DNA of 64,000 bases, taken from contig CALFUT010000041.1 of NCBI GenBank assembly GCA_937929805.1, positions 1 to 64,000 on the forward strand, given 5' to 3'. This document shows, piece by piece, positions 26,050-35,639 of the stretch. Under the pieces are notes generated by a model. That model had not been told where the DNA came from. It saw only the letters and a program-made list of their open reading frames with translations, and made no database searches. Position numbers and translations under genes: made by a program. This DNA comes from an uncultured Pirellulaceae bacterium. GTDB taxonomy: Bacteria; Planctomycetota; Planctomycetia; Pirellulales; Pirellulaceae. How positions within the stretch are numbered: position 1 is the first letter of the stretch; each line of letters begins with the position of its first letter.

Positions 26050-29000
26050 TCACTTTGACTTGATCTTCAAATTTCGAACGTTCTGCACTTCGGTCCATTG
26101 GTCTGAAAGTCGGTACAGAATTTTTCCAGCAACGAGATGATCTGGGCGAGCGGTCGGGTTCCTGCGGAACCAAAGATTCGCGTCCGACCGAGTCGTTCCC
26201 TCGACCACCAGCATGTCATTTGCCTGGCTGTAGCTGACTCGATCGGCCGTCGCTTCGAACTTGCTGCTGATGATGTGAGCGTTCCCCGAGGCGACCATTT
26301 CATTGGACGGTTTGTTGGAAGACTGGGGATTCCATTGAGCCAACTGAACCTGCTGGCAAACCAGTTTTACCGCACCAGCTGGCCATGTGCTGGTTTCCAT
26401 GTCCGGGTCAACGACGGTATCGAATGACCGAACAGGAGACGTCAAGGAACGGACTTGGCCATGGATGTGAATTTGCTTTTTGTTTGGGTCCGCAACTAGG
26501 CGGTCATCGAACTTCACATGAGTCAGCGTGATCGCATCAGGATTGCTGGAGTTGTTTGAGGTTCCACTGCCCGATGGGTCCAGCGATTTTGATTTTCCGC
26601 GTCGATGCAGTTGAATCGCACCCGGTCCGCTTGCGCGAATCATTCCGCTAGTTGCGGCGTAGGTCGCTTGGGGGGCAATGACCGTTTGACGTTCAAGGAT
26701 TTTTGCGTTCACGTCCAGCGTCGTGTGTTCGATGACCACGGGGGTCTGTAGCGGATTGGTTGTTGATTCGGTTCCAGCTAATCGGAACGGTGTATTGGTC
26801 GTGTCGCTGCTGGCCAATTGAAAGACCCGTTTCTCTGCCGCGATCTCGTCGACCAGAATCACCTCTGATATCTCAATGTTCGAACCGAGTCGTTTGCTTG
26901 TGCCATTTGATGGAGCGATGCGAACTTCTTCTGTCAGAGCGATACTGAGTCCTCGGCTAAAGGACCGTGACTGAGTAACGTTGCCGTTTTGATCGGGTTC
27001 GGACTTGGCGGTCATCGCTACGTCTTCTTCGAAATATATCTTCTTTCCATCAAAGATCATCCCAGCCGCCCAATGGACCTCCAGTCGGTCCATAGCGCCC
27101 AGCCGTTCTGGGTCGAGCTGATCGGTCGGCCGAACGCTTGCGTTGGCCTGACTCGGATTGGAATCGCTCAATTGTTTGTTTGGGTTGAGCCAAAGTTTGC
27201 CTTGCCCTTCGACCCAGATTCGATTTGCTAACTGGTCGACGAAGATTTTTCGGCCGTCTAGATTCAATTGGTCGCTTCGAAACTGAGCCGGCTTTCTGGC
27301 ACTTCCGACGATTTGAACGCGCTGTTGCTTGGCGGCTTGCGGAACAAGATGTAAGGACGATCCTGAGATCGTATGCGTAGTCGGATCGGTTGCAGAACTT
27401 GTTGTCTGAGTGACTCGAACGTTCCCGTCAATTTTCAAGTCTGCGATCTCTGTCTCAGCTCCCGATCGTTTCAGCTGAACGACGATGTTTTCACCTTGGA
27501 AATCGATCTTTCCTTCTGCACCTTCGGGCTTTGTCGCTGGCCCAGCGATTTGCGGCGAGCTTTTCCGCACAGCATCATTTGCCGTTTGAGCAAGCGAATT
27601 GTTCTGCACCACTGTTGGTTGGTTGATGCTTTGCCTCGCAACACGAGCGACCGGTGGCATCGAGGTCCAGCCAGTTCTTTGGGCGGGTGAGAGTGTCGTC
27701 CAGCCTTCTTGGGTCACTCGTGCGACGACGTGACGCTTCGCACCTACTGGTGTCACGCCAGCATTTGAATTGGGACCGATGGTGGCGTTGGTTCCCTGCC
27801 ATGTGGCGGTCAAGTTGCTGGCCGTTCCATTAAGCTGCGGAGTTTTAATGCGTACGCCACCCGACGCAAGAACCCGGATCGGATCCCAATTTTCTTGTTG
27901 TTTTGACTGCTGGCCTGCGAGTGATGGTTCCCGTTGCCCTTCTTGGATTTGCTCCAGCCAAAGCTCAATTTGATCGGCAACCAAACTGATGTCGTGGCCA
28001 AGGTGCACGTTCGATTGCCCGTCAATCTTGATCTGTTGTTGTGTTCCACTCGGCCGGACCGTCATACCTTTCTGCCATTTCACCAGCAGAGGGTCGCGTT
28101 TTGCGGATCCGAGTCTTAGCAGGCGGCCGGGCCCCTTCGCATCGACGGGCCCCATCGAACCGTCATTCGAAACGGAGTAATTGAGTTCCCGTGAGAGAAG
28201 CTGGAACTCGGGCGTTTCAACGGTCACTTGATGATTCGAAGTGGCTTGGAACTGCCCTGTCCTCACGTCGTAGCTCAGCCGATTGCCGGAAATCGTGGTG
28301 CTTCGCGAATGAGAAACCACTTGGGCGGGCGATCCCTTGGCATGAAATGTTTCTAGACTCAAACCAGAATCAGGGACTGAGCTACCGACACGCGTTTCGT
28401 CCGACAGCGTGAGCACCAGTTGGTCACAGCTGAGCCAGTCACGGTTTTGGTCCTGTTGTTCGACGCGGACTTGATCGTTCAGGGTCGCCGTATTCGAACC
28501 GAAATCGAAGGCGAACGGTCCGGCGCAAGAAACCTCGAGCGGAGCTGTGGAGTTTGAAAACAGATCAGCTTCACGATCACCAGCGACGTTCGGGTCGATC
28601 GAACCTTGAGGCACAGCCCGGTTATTCTCGGTTGGCTCCAGTCGCAGTCTTTTTAAAGTGGCCAGTTCGATGCGTTTGATGCCGTCGACGCCCGAGAAAC
28701 CGGCCGCTTTAATCGGATTGCTTGTCCTTTGGCTCGATCGCGTTAAATCGATTCTCAGGTTACGCCCGACCCCCTCGTTTTTCCCGAAAGCAAATTGGAC
28801 TTCTTCAAGTGTGAATACTTGGTGGGGATCGATTTGGATGTTGCTGGTGACAATCGACACACCATCCGAACTACCTTCCGCTGTCGGTGGTCGGTAGATC
28901 GTCACGTCACCCACCAATCGAGCGCCTTCTAGTTTCAGGCCGCCATGGCTAACACCCTCGGCCAGTGGGCGATCGAACTTCAGGCGTGCTTGTTTCGCGC

Positions 29001-29427
29001 ACCTGATCGTGATCGGCGTTTGCCCCGGCTGATCGCCGATTGCTGGCGTTCCGTCGGCTCGCGGTGGTTTGGCGTTGAGGATCAGCGTGAAAGGGTAAAC
29101 ATCAGCGTAACCGTCATCGAGCGGTTGATAGTCGCGGAACAGAATCGTGCCGCCTTCGACCGTCACCGTTTTACAAGAATCTAGCTCCCATCCATCTTCC
29201 GGAACGAAGGGCATCAGCCACGACTTGTCACGTTGTCGCGGTTGAGCATCGATCGACGCGGTGGACCGAGCGACTTTGATGCGGTTGGGCGGTCCTTCAA
29301 GCAACGGAACCGCGACGATGGCGTACAGCGAGTACGCGGCAATCACTGCGGCTAGCGAAAGCACGTATTGCACAACCGGATTGGATCGCCGGCGTCGTTT
29401 TAAAGCGGGATGTTGGTTGTCGGGCAA
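26050..29427 (-). CDS. Very long OstA/LptC-LptA-like LPS export protein
   Basis: 1125 residues. A basic N-terminus (KRRRRSNPVVQYVL) leads into a single membrane anchor (LSLAAVIAAYSLYAIVAVPLL). The rest is a long series of beta strands typical of OstA/LptA jelly-roll repeats, with landmarks TVTVEGGTILFRDY, LSYDVRTGQFQATSNHQVTV, MGPVDAKGPGRLLRLG, LDGRKIFVDQLANRIWVEGQGKL, ATYAATSGMIRASGPGAIQL and ATADRVSYSQANDMLVVEG. LptC has this anchor-plus-jelly-roll layout in about 190 residues; here it is about six times longer, as if LptC and LptA repeats were fused into one inner-membrane-anchored bridge. It lies 71 bp after kdsC and just before DUF4105. Confidence 0.75.
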   Translation of the reverse strand: MPDNQHPALKRRRRSNPVVQYVLSLAAVIAAYSLYAIVAVPLLEGPPNRIKVARSTASIDAQPRQRDKSWLMPFVPEDGWELDSCKTVTVEGGTILFRDYQPLDDGYADVYPFTLILNAKPPRADGTPAIGDQPGQTPITIRCAKQARLKFDRPLAEGVSHGGLKLEGARLVGDVTIYRPPTAEGSSDGVSIVTSNIQIDPHQVFTLEEVQFAFGKNEGVGRNLRIDLTRSSQRTSNPIKAAGFSGVDGIKRIELATLKRLRLEPTENNRAVPQGSIDPNVAGDREADLFSNSTAPLEVSCAGPFAFDFGSNTATLNDQVRVEQQDQNRDWLSCDQLVLTLSDETRVGSSVPDSGLSLETFHAKGSPAQVVSHSRSTTISGNRLSYDVRTGQFQATSNHQVTVETPEFQLLSRELNYSVSNDGSMGPVDAKGPGRLLRLGSAKRDPLLVKWQKGMTVRPSGTQQQIKIDGQSNVHLGHDISLVADQIELWLEQIQEGQREPSLAGQQSKQQENWDPIRVLASGGVRIKTPQLNGTASNLTATWQGTNATIGPNSNAGVTPVGAKRHVVARVTQEGWTTLSPAQRTGWTSMPPVARVARQSINQPTVVQNNSLAQTANDAVRKSSPQIAGPATKPEGAEGKIDFQGENIVVQLKRSGAETEIADLKIDGNVRVTQTTSSATDPTTHTISGSSLHLVPQAAKQQRVQIVGSARKPAQFRSDQLNLDGRKIFVDQLANRIWVEGQGKLWLNPNKQLSDSNPSQANASVRPTDQLDPERLGAMDRLEVHWAAGMIFDGKKIYFEEDVAMTAKSEPDQNGNVTQSRSFSRGLSIALTEEVRIAPSNGTSKRLGSNIEISEVILVDEIAAEKRVFQLASSDTTNTPFRLAGTESTTNPLQTPVVIEHTTLDVNAKILERQTVIAPQATYAATSGMIRASGPGAIQLHRRGKSKSLDPSGSGTSNNSSNPDAITLTHVKFDDRLVADPNKKQIHIHGQVRSLTSPVRSFDTVVDPDMETSTWPAGAVKLVCQQVQLAQWNPQSSNKPSNEMVASGNAHIISSKFEATADRVSYSQANDMLVVEGTTRSDANLWFRRNPTARPDHLVAGKILYRLSDQWTEVQNVRNLKIKSK

Positions 29428-29498
29428 GTGACGAAATCCTTTTCGTTGTTTCTCGGGCTGCTTTTGTTATCAAAGCGGCCCGTTGCCTGTTTCGTATT

Positions 29499-30026
29499 TC
29501 AGCCAGCGTAGCTTTCAATGGTTTGTTCCCACCGGCCCTGACGTTTCAAGATCAGTTCAACCAGTTCGCGTATCGCCCCCATACCACCCGACGCCTTAGT
29601 GACGTAGTCGACCGCCTGTTTCACCTCGGCAACGCCATCGGCCACCGTCGCCGAGAATCCGCATCGTTTCAGCAGTGCCAAATCGGTCAAGTCATCGCCA
29701 ATGTAGCCAACGTTTTCGAACGAGAGGCCTAGCCGTTCCAAAATCTCATTGGCACTGTCGATTTTGTCTTTCGATCCTTGGCAGATAATGTCTACGCCCA
29801 GTTCGTTCATTCTGTTCTGTACGATTTTCGATGATCGAGCCGTGATCACGCCAAACGATGGTCCCGCTTTTTGCCACAGCTTGATCGCCATGCCGTCGCG
29901 AACATGAAACGTTTTTGATTCGACGCCGTTGTTGTCAAAGGTCAGCGCGCCGGTGGTCAGGATGCCATCTACGTCTGAAAGGAGTAGGCGGATTGATTCC
30001 ACATTGAGTGATGGCTCAGTCGTCAT
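29499..30026 (-). CDS. kdsC: 3-deoxy-D-manno-octulosonate 8-phosphate phosphatase KdsC
   Basis: About 175 residues from the ATG at 30026 (a TTG precedes it). It is a HAD-superfamily C0 phosphatase: motif I LLLSDVDGILTTGAL, the KdsC-type VRDGMAIKLWQKAG, motif II VITARSSKIVQNR, Lys in GSKDKIDSANEILERL, and motif III VGYIGDDLTDLALLKRCGF. The C-terminus ends GGMGAIRELVELILKRQG, the tail that closes the active site in this family. It removes phosphate from KDO-8-P in the KDO branch of LPS biosynthesis. It is the first gene of the LPS unit with the OstA-like and DUF4105 genes. Length is normal (about 170-190). Confidence 0.93.
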   Translation of the reverse strand: MTTEPSLNVESIRLLLSDVDGILTTGALTFDNNGVESKTFHVRDGMAIKLWQKAGPSFGVITARSSKIVQNRMNELGVDIICQGSKDKIDSANEILERLGLSFENVGYIGDDLTDLALLKRCGFSATVADGVAEVKQAVDYVTKASGGMGAIRELVELILKRQGRWEQTIESYAG

Positions 30027-30169
30027 CAAGATTTTCGCAGTCTAAAAAACATCCATGTTTTGAGCCACGATTTTACGTCGCGTCAGAACTCGCAAGCTAC
30101 CGCAATGTCTGATCCGCTCAAGCAGTCTGCTAGCGTTCAGTGGCAGCATGGGTGAATTCTGTAGTGTTG

Positions 30170-30235
30170 GAACAGGAGTCAACAGAGCAGAGAAAACGGA
30201 GAAGCAATCTCTGTTACCTCTGTTTCCTCCTGTTC
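30170..30235. repeat. Imperfect inverted repeat
   Basis: GAACAGGAG (30170-30178) pairs with CTCCTGTTC (30227-30235), and ACAGAG with CTCTGT inside. It is built from the same low-complexity words (acagag, cagaga) seen in other dispersed repeats of this window. Confidence 0.6.
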
Positions 30236-30338
30236 AAAAACGGCTCGCTGCTTGCGCCCGTCATCCGCCCGAATTCGGGACAATTTGAAACGCAGAGCCG
30301 CTGAGAGCGCAGAGGTAATCGTTTAGGAAAGTGTTTTT

Positions 30339-30417
30339 TGACAGGCTTTACAGGATGAACAGGATTGGGAAGTAGAGAATTGAGTCAGCATCCTGTCCAT
30401 CATGTTGATCCTGTCGA
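30339..30417. repeat. ACAGGAT-type dispersed repeat, copy 1
   Basis: It opens GACAGGCTTTACAGGATGAA and closes with CATCCTGTCCATCATGTTGA and TCCTGTC, giving an imperfect inverted repeat. Related copies lie at 46078-46144 and 46295-46375; flanking homology continues on the right (gtcgagtccggcgcag). Confidence 0.8.
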
Positions 30418-30436
30418 GTCCGGCGCAGTTGTTCGA

Positions 30437-31204
30437 TCAATGAGCGAACAGATAGCAGCATTCGTACGTCAACGTGATCAAGCCGTTGCTGTCTCGTGTT
30501 TCTTCGAAAGCGTCGGTGACTTGTTGGAGCCATTTTCGCCCTGATAAACCGGTCGGCCGATCACGGCGAGCATTCGTTGCGCCGAGTTTGCGAACGGAAT
30601 CGAACATCGCTCGAACCGAATCGAATTGAATGTCGACCATTTCGGTTTTAGATTCGACCGAAGCGAAACCGGCCGCCTTCAGTTGGGCCTTCAATTGTTC
30701 AATCGTTAGAAACGAGTGAACTCGATCGTCACCAGAAACGGAAGCAAGGGTTTCTCTCCACTGTTTCATCGTGCCCGGCCCAAAGGTTGAAAGAAAGGCT
30801 TTTCCGCCGGGCTGCAAGATGCGACGCAGTTCGGAAAATACGGCCCCGGAGTCGCACCACTGAATGGCAGCATTGGAAACGGCCCATCGGAACACGTTTT
30901 CGGCTACCGGCAGCGATGCGATGTCAGATTTGATCAGCCGTGCCTGTGGTACACGAAGCCGAGTTTGCTCTAGCATGGCAGATGAAATATCGACGCCAGT
31001 CAAATTGGTTGCGGTGGTTCGATGTGCCAGCTTTTGAAGTAAGTCACCCGTTCCACAGCCGAGGTCAACGAGCTGGCCGTCGAACGTGCTTGGCATTTTG
31101 GCTAGCAGCCGATCGGCCATCTGTCGTTGAAGCGAGGCGACTGAGTCATAGGTCGCGGCGGCTCGATCGAACTGTCTTTCAATTTGTTCCCGTTGTAAAT
31201 CCAC
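30437..31204 (-). CDS. bioC: Malonyl-[acyl-carrier protein] O-methyltransferase BioC
   Basis: 255 residues from a GTG start. It is a SAM-dependent class I methyltransferase: the BioC-type N-terminus IERQFDRAAATYDSVASLQR, motif I LVDLGCGTGDLLQKL, post-I GVDISSAMLEQ, motif II VSNAAIQWCDS and post-motif LQPGGKAFLSTFGPGTMKQW. BioC methylates malonyl-ACP so that the fatty-acid elongation enzymes can build the pimeloyl chain. It is last in the bioA-bioB-bioF-bioH-bioC set, 2 bp after bioH, so the early pathway genes are at the distal end. Length is normal. Confidence 0.92.
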   Translation of the reverse strand: MDLQREQIERQFDRAAATYDSVASLQRQMADRLLAKMPSTFDGQLVDLGCGTGDLLQKLAHRTTATNLTGVDISSAMLEQTRLRVPQARLIKSDIASLPVAENVFRWAVSNAAIQWCDSGAVFSELRRILQPGGKAFLSTFGPGTMKQWRETLASVSGDDRVHSFLTIEQLKAQLKAAGFASVESKTEMVDIQFDSVRAMFDSVRKLGATNARRDRPTGLSGRKWLQQVTDAFEETRDSNGLITLTYECCYLFAH

Positions 31205-31206
31205 GA

Positions 31207-31950
31207 TCAGGGTTTCACTCCGGTGAATTGTTTCATTCGCTCAGTAAACCAATCGCGTGATGTTACGAATGGGATGTGGCCAGCTGCAACTTCGTGAAGC
31301 CGCGCATCGGGAATTTCTTGGGCGAGAAATCGTCCGGCTTCAGCAGGAATGACTCGGTCTTCCGTGCCGACGATCACTTCTGTTGCACACTGAATGTTCT
31401 TGATCGACTCGCGAAGGTCCGTGGATCGCAGCAAGTTCAATCCTGACTGCAGGGTGTTCCACGAAGTGGATGGTTCTGAAAAGACGTCATTGGCCAGTTC
31501 ACGCGACCGGACTCGCGCGTCGGTTGCCGCTCCAAGCTGCAGCAGGAAAAACCGAGCTAACGCTTTGGGGTAGTCTTTTTCGAACTGATCCGACAAGTTC
31601 TGCATTGCCGTCTCACTGGAGCCGTGCTGCCAGAGGTCATCTTGCATGAACTTGGGGGTCGAGCAAACCAAAACCAATCTTTCGATCCGTTTGGGTTGCT
31701 TTAGCGCGGCGGTCATTGCAACCATCCCGCCCAGCGACCACCCACACCAGATTGCAGACGCGGGGGCTTGGTCCAGAACCGCGTCCGCGATGTCGGACAA
31801 GTTCTCTCCCGGCGGTTGGTCCGCCAGCGAACCGTAGCCCGGCAGGTCGATTGTGGTTACGTGAAAAACCTGCTCGAGCGACGGGATCACACCATTCCAG
31901 ACCTTTGAATTGACTCCCCAGCCGTGCAAAAGTACAAGGTTTGGTTTCAT
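31207..31950 (-). CDS. bioH: Pimeloyl-ACP methyl ester esterase BioH
   Basis: 247 residues with an alpha/beta-hydrolase fold: N-terminal LVLLHGWGVNSKVWNGVIP (the oxyanion HGWG), nucleophile Ser in IWCGWSLGGMVAMTAAL, Asp in VGTEDRVIP and catalytic His in EVAAGHIPFVT. The GWSLGG elbow and HGWG are those of BioH. It releases pimeloyl-ACP by cleaving the methyl ester. Its start overlaps the bioF stop by 4 bp (ATGA), and bioC follows after 2 bp, so translation is coupled. Confidence 0.92.
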   Translation of the reverse strand: MKPNLVLLHGWGVNSKVWNGVIPSLEQVFHVTTIDLPGYGSLADQPPGENLSDIADAVLDQAPASAIWCGWSLGGMVAMTAALKQPKRIERLVLVCSTPKFMQDDLWQHGSSETAMQNLSDQFEKDYPKALARFFLLQLGAATDARVRSRELANDVFSEPSTSWNTLQSGLNLLRSTDLRESIKNIQCATEVIVGTEDRVIPAEAGRFLAQEIPDARLHEVAAGHIPFVTSRDWFTERMKQFTGVKP

Positions 31951-33137
31951 GATGCGTCCTCCGCAGCGATTAACTGCCGGAAGGCGTCGTCGGTCAAGAC
32001 GGACAACAGTTTGTCGATGTCTTCGTCGGTATGATCGGCTCGGAAAGTCAGGCGGATTCGGGCAGAGCCAATAGGCACGGTGGGGGGCCGAATCGCGATG
32101 CCAAGGATGCCGTTTTCTCGGAGCAACGCGTCCGCCGCGAGTGCACTTTTCTCGGAACCCAGAACAATTGGCTGGATGGCGGTGGGTGACGGCATCAGCG
32201 GCAGGCCTGCCTCAGCCGCTTCTTTGCGAAAACGATTGATCAAGGACTTTAATCGCTGACGACGCGACGGTTCGGATTGAATTAGATTGACGGCCGTGAT
32301 TGAAGCCGCAGCAACCGCCGGCGGCAGCGCCGTTGTGTAGATGTAGGTGCGAGCAAATTGGATAAGCGACTGAATGTAAATGGCATCGCCCGCGACAAAC
32401 GCTCCGAAGCTACCGGCTGCCTTGCCGAGTGTGCCCACCATCAAAACGTTGCCGCCGACTGGTACACCTTCCTGTTCCAATAGCCCAGCCCCGCTTGTGC
32501 CAAGGACGCCAAACCCGTGTGCGTCATCGACGACCAGCATCGCTTCTTGCTGTCGGCACAGTCCAGCCAGTTGTTGCACCGGCGCGACGTCACCGTCCAT
32601 GCTGAACGTTCCGTCAGTCAGAACCATTTTGCGATTGGCGTCGCTGCCTGCGAGCGATTTTTCAACCGAATTGATATCGAGATGCGGGTAGCGTTTCATC
32701 TTCACGGGGCTGATTGAGCCGGCATCCAACAGCGAAGCGTGATTCAGTTTGTCCTCCAGCAGTAAATCGTTGCGTGCGAGGAACGTTTGGGGGACCGCAA
32801 GGTTTGCCATGTATCCGGTTGAGAAAACAATCGCTTGCTGGGCGCCCAGCATCGCGGCCAGATCTTGCTCCAGCTGATGGTGGAGTTCTTGGTGACCGCA
32901 AACTAGGTGTGAAGCACCGCTGCCGGTGCCGAAGGTTTCGATGGCTTCGGCTGACGCTTGTTTTAACGCAGGGTGATTGGCTAGCGCGAGATAATCGTTA
33001 CTGCAAAAATTCAACAACGGTTGGCCGTCGATGGTCAGCGTTCGGCCCATCGGCGACTGGACGCGTTTCCGAGCCCGCCAACGATTTGCTTGTTCTCGTT
33101 GTTGGAAAGAACGCTCAATTTCCCCACGCCACGGCAT
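31947..33137 (-). CDS. bioF: 8-amino-7-oxononanoate synthase BioF
   Basis: 396 residues. A PLP-dependent alpha-oxoamine synthase: NFCSNDYLALANHPALKQ, FGTGSGASHLVCGHQELHHQ, VFSTGYMANLAV, the PLP-stacking MVVDDAHGFGVLG region (here LVVDDAHGFGVLG) and the Schiff-base Lys in MVGTLGKAAGSFGAF (about residue 239). It condenses pimeloyl-ACP with alanine. Its ATG shares one base with the bioB stop (TAATG), and its stop overlaps bioH. Length is normal. Confidence 0.95.
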   Translation of the reverse strand: MPWRGEIERSFQQREQANRWRARKRVQSPMGRTLTIDGQPLLNFCSNDYLALANHPALKQASAEAIETFGTGSGASHLVCGHQELHHQLEQDLAAMLGAQQAIVFSTGYMANLAVPQTFLARNDLLLEDKLNHASLLDAGSISPVKMKRYPHLDINSVEKSLAGSDANRKMVLTDGTFSMDGDVAPVQQLAGLCRQQEAMLVVDDAHGFGVLGTSGAGLLEQEGVPVGGNVLMVGTLGKAAGSFGAFVAGDAIYIQSLIQFARTYIYTTALPPAVAAASITAVNLIQSEPSRRQRLKSLINRFRKEAAEAGLPLMPSPTAIQPIVLGSEKSALAADALLRENGILGIAIRPPTVPIGSARIRLTFRADHTDEDIDKLLSVLTDDAFRQLIAAEDAS

Positions 33138-34117
33138 TACTGTTGGCAGCCGGACGCGGAAATGCCCAGCTTCTCGAAAAGATCACGATCATGCTTGACG
33201 GTCGCGTTGCCAGTGGTCAGCAGTTGGTCGCCGTAAAAGATGCTGTTGGCTCCCGCTAGAAAGCAGAGTGCCTGCATTTGGTCGTTCATCTCTTCGCGGC
33301 CTGCTGAAAGGCGAACGTAAGACTTAGGCATCAAGATCCGAGCCACGGCGACGGTGCGAACGAAGTCGAACGGGTCGATGTCGTCCTGTTCGGCCAGCGG
33401 AGTGCCGGCGACCTTGACCAGATTGTTGATCGGCACGCTTTCGGGTGGCGGATCTAAATTGGCCAGAGTCAGCAGTAGGCCGACTCGATCTGCTTGATCC
33501 TCACCCATGCCGACGATGCCTCCGCAGCAAACTTTCATGCCGGCATCGCGAACGTTTTTCAAAGTTTCCAAGCGGTCGTCATAAGTCCGCGTTGTGATGA
33601 TTTCGCCGTAGAACTCGGGCGACGTGTCCAAGTTGTGGTTGTAGTAATCCAAGCCGGCATCCGTCAACGCTTGAGCGTGTTCTTCGTTCAGCATCCCAAG
33701 AGTCGCACATGTTTCTAGGCCAAGTGCTTTGACGGCTTTGACGGCAGCCGAAACTTCAGCGATGTCGGAATCTTTTGGGCTGCGCCATGCGGCACCCATG
33801 CAGAACCGCCCTGCCCCGTTGGCTTTCGCTTTTTCGGCTGCGGCGACGATCTGATCTAGCGGCAACAGTTTTTCTTTTTTCAATCCGGTTTTATACCGAG
33901 CACTTTGCGGGCAGTACGCGCAGTCTTCGGGGCAAGCACCGGTTTTGATGCTTAGCAAGCTACTCAGCTGAACCTTGTTGGCATCGTGGTTCTCTCGATG
34001 CACCGAAGCGGCTTGGAAAATCAGGTCGTTGAACGGTAGCTCAAAAAGATCGGCCACTTGTTGGCGGGTCCAAGTGGTCTGAGGAGTTGTCTCGGGGGCG
34101 GTTTTTAGTTCGGGCAT
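33137..34117 (-). CDS. bioB: Biotin synthase BioB
   Basis: About 326 residues from the ATG at 34117 ([10 protein letters not shown]); the track's TTG at 34144 adds nine residues. The radical-SAM motif [11 protein letters not shown] (CxxxCxxC) is preceded by [11 protein letters not shown]. Further landmarks are [50 protein letters not shown] and LSAGREEMN. These carry the SAM and [2Fe-2S] ligands of BioB, which inserts sulfur into dethiobiotin. It sits 109 bp after bioA and overlaps bioF by one base. Confidence 0.96.
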   Translation of the reverse strand: MPELKTAPETTPQTTWTRQQVADLFELPFNDLIFQAASVHRENHDANKVQLSSLLSIKTGACPEDCAYCPQSARYKTGLKKEKLLPLDQIVAAAEKAKANGAGRFCMGAAWRSPKDSDIAEVSAAVKAVKALGLETCATLGMLNEEHAQALTDAGLDYYNHNLDTSPEFYGEIITTRTYDDRLETLKNVRDAGMKVCCGGIVGMGEDQADRVGLLLTLANLDPPPESVPINNLVKVAGTPLAEQDDIDPFDFVRTVAVARILMPKSYVRLSAGREEMNDQMQALCFLAGANSIFYGDQLLTTGNATVKHDRDLFEKLGISASGCQQ

Positions 34118-34225
34118 GGTTGGAGCGATAAAAATGTCATGCAATTGCGATTTTGAGCCGATCTCGTAGCTACGATTTTAACATGAACCGGACGTTTCGT
34201 CAGTGGCAAGGAAGACACCGATTCT

Positions 34226-35485
34226 TCATTGCGCGTTGATAAAACCTGAAATGGCGTCGCAAAGTAGAGCGAGGTCCGCTTGGTCGATCGTAAACGCGGG
34301 AGCCAGATAGATCGTGTCCCGGATCGGGCGAATCCAAACGCCCCGGTCCACGAAAAAACTGACGGCTTGAGCGACGTCAACCTCGTGCTGCATCCGAACG
34401 GCTCCGATGGCTCCTAAGCAGTGAATCGAATTAACGGCGTCGGCCGAAGCCAAAGGGCATAACCGTTCACGCAGTTGATTCTCAATTGCCGCGACTTGGT
34501 CCAAGCGAGGCTCCGTTTCAAAAAGTTTGATCGAGGCATTCGCGGCAGCGCAGGCGATCGGGTTGCCCATGAACGTGGGGCCGTGCATGAGAGCATGCGC
34601 GGAATTGTCCGAGTGAAAGGCGTTGTAGATTCTCTCGGTGGCGATCGTCGCTGCCAGTCCGACGCTGCATCCGGTTAGGCCTTTGCCAACGCAAACAATG
34701 TCGGGTTCGATTTCCGCTTGCTCGAAAGCGAACATGGTTCCCGTGCGACCGAAACCGGTGGCGACTTCGTCAGCGATGAAGATCAGATCGTGTTCGCGGC
34801 AGGCGTCGAACACTGCACGAAGCGTGTCGGCGGAATGGAAACGCATCCCGGCCGCCATCTGCGCGAGTGGCTCTATGATGACGCCCGCTAATTGGTCTTG
34901 GTGAGTTTCTAGGAACTGCTTGAACTGGACCAGCGCCGATTCGCTTTCTGGCAAGGGCTGTGGAAATTGCTGAAGCAAAAATCCCTTGAAGTGAGCGTGC
35001 ATGCTATCTTCGGGATCGCAGAGGCTCATCGCGCCCGTCGTGTCGCCATGGTAAGAGTTTTGAAAACATACGAAGCGATTTTTCTTGGCCGCCGCACTCT
35101 GCTGGTTCCGCCAAAACTGAACAGCCATCTTCATAGCGACCTCGACGGCCACTGATCCCGAGTCCACCAAGAACACTTTGTTGTGTTCGCCCGGCAAAAG
35201 ATTCGCCAAGGATTCCGATAGCTGCCGCGCGGGTTCGTGGATCAAGCCGCCCATCATGATGTGCGGCATGTTGGCGGCTTGCTTTTGAATTGCCTTGACG
35301 ATTTCAGGATGGTTGTAGCCGTGGCAGGCGGTCCACCACGAAGCGATTCCATCGATCAACGTTCGCCCGTCGGCCAGATGAATCCGCGTTCCTTCGGTCG
35401 CCGCGACGTTCAATGGCGGCAATGCCGTTTTCATTTGCGAATACGGCATCCAAAGGGGCGTGTGAAGGGCGGGTTGAGACGGCAT
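34226..35485 (-). CDS. bioA: Adenosylmethionine-8-amino-7-oxononanoate aminotransferase BioA
   Basis: 419 residues, first gene of the biotin unit. A class III PLP aminotransferase: the BioA N-terminus PLWMPYSQMK, GIASWWTACHGYNHPEI, MGGLIHEPARQLSESLA, NSYHGDTTGAMSLCD, the PLP-binding IADEVATGFGRTGTMFAFEQ and the Schiff-base Lys in CVGKGLTGCSVGLAATI (about residue 265). It converts KAPA to DAPA using SAM as amino donor. No BirA-like dyad was seen in the 150 bp upstream. bioD, expected to follow this step, is absent from the cluster. Confidence 0.95.
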   Translation of the reverse strand: MPSQPALHTPLWMPYSQMKTALPPLNVAATEGTRIHLADGRTLIDGIASWWTACHGYNHPEIVKAIQKQAANMPHIMMGGLIHEPARQLSESLANLLPGEHNKVFLVDSGSVAVEVAMKMAVQFWRNQQSAAAKKNRFVCFQNSYHGDTTGAMSLCDPEDSMHAHFKGFLLQQFPQPLPESESALVQFKQFLETHQDQLAGVIIEPLAQMAAGMRFHSADTLRAVFDACREHDLIFIADEVATGFGRTGTMFAFEQAEIEPDIVCVGKGLTGCSVGLAATIATERIYNAFHSDNSAHALMHGPTFMGNPIACAAANASIKLFETEPRLDQVAAIENQLRERLCPLASADAVNSIHCLGAIGAVRMQHEVDVAQAVSFFVDRGVWIRPIRDTIYLAPAFTIDQADLALLCDAISGFINAQ

Positions 35486-35639
35486 GGACTGACGGTTTTT
35501 GGGGAAAGACGAATCGAGTCAAAAATAACTGGGAAACGATGTGGTCAGAACGGTTTTGAGCAACCTATAATCGTTGAAGACGGTCTGCGGGTCCACCGCC
35601 GCGAACGAAATCTCCCGTTGAATCCTTGAGGATAATCTG

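Larger units (their letters stand above)
30027..30436. other. Repeat-rich intergenic region between kdsC and bioC
   Basis: It holds an inverted repeat of CAGAG/CTCTG words (30170-30235), a CGCAGAG-type word array (about 30288-30317) and copy 1 of the ACAGGAT repeat (30339-30417). No gene was seen. Confidence 0.6.

Noticed and set aside
35486-35639. BirA-type operator upstream of bioA
   Set aside because: No TTGTAAACC-type dyad with the expected spacing was seen.
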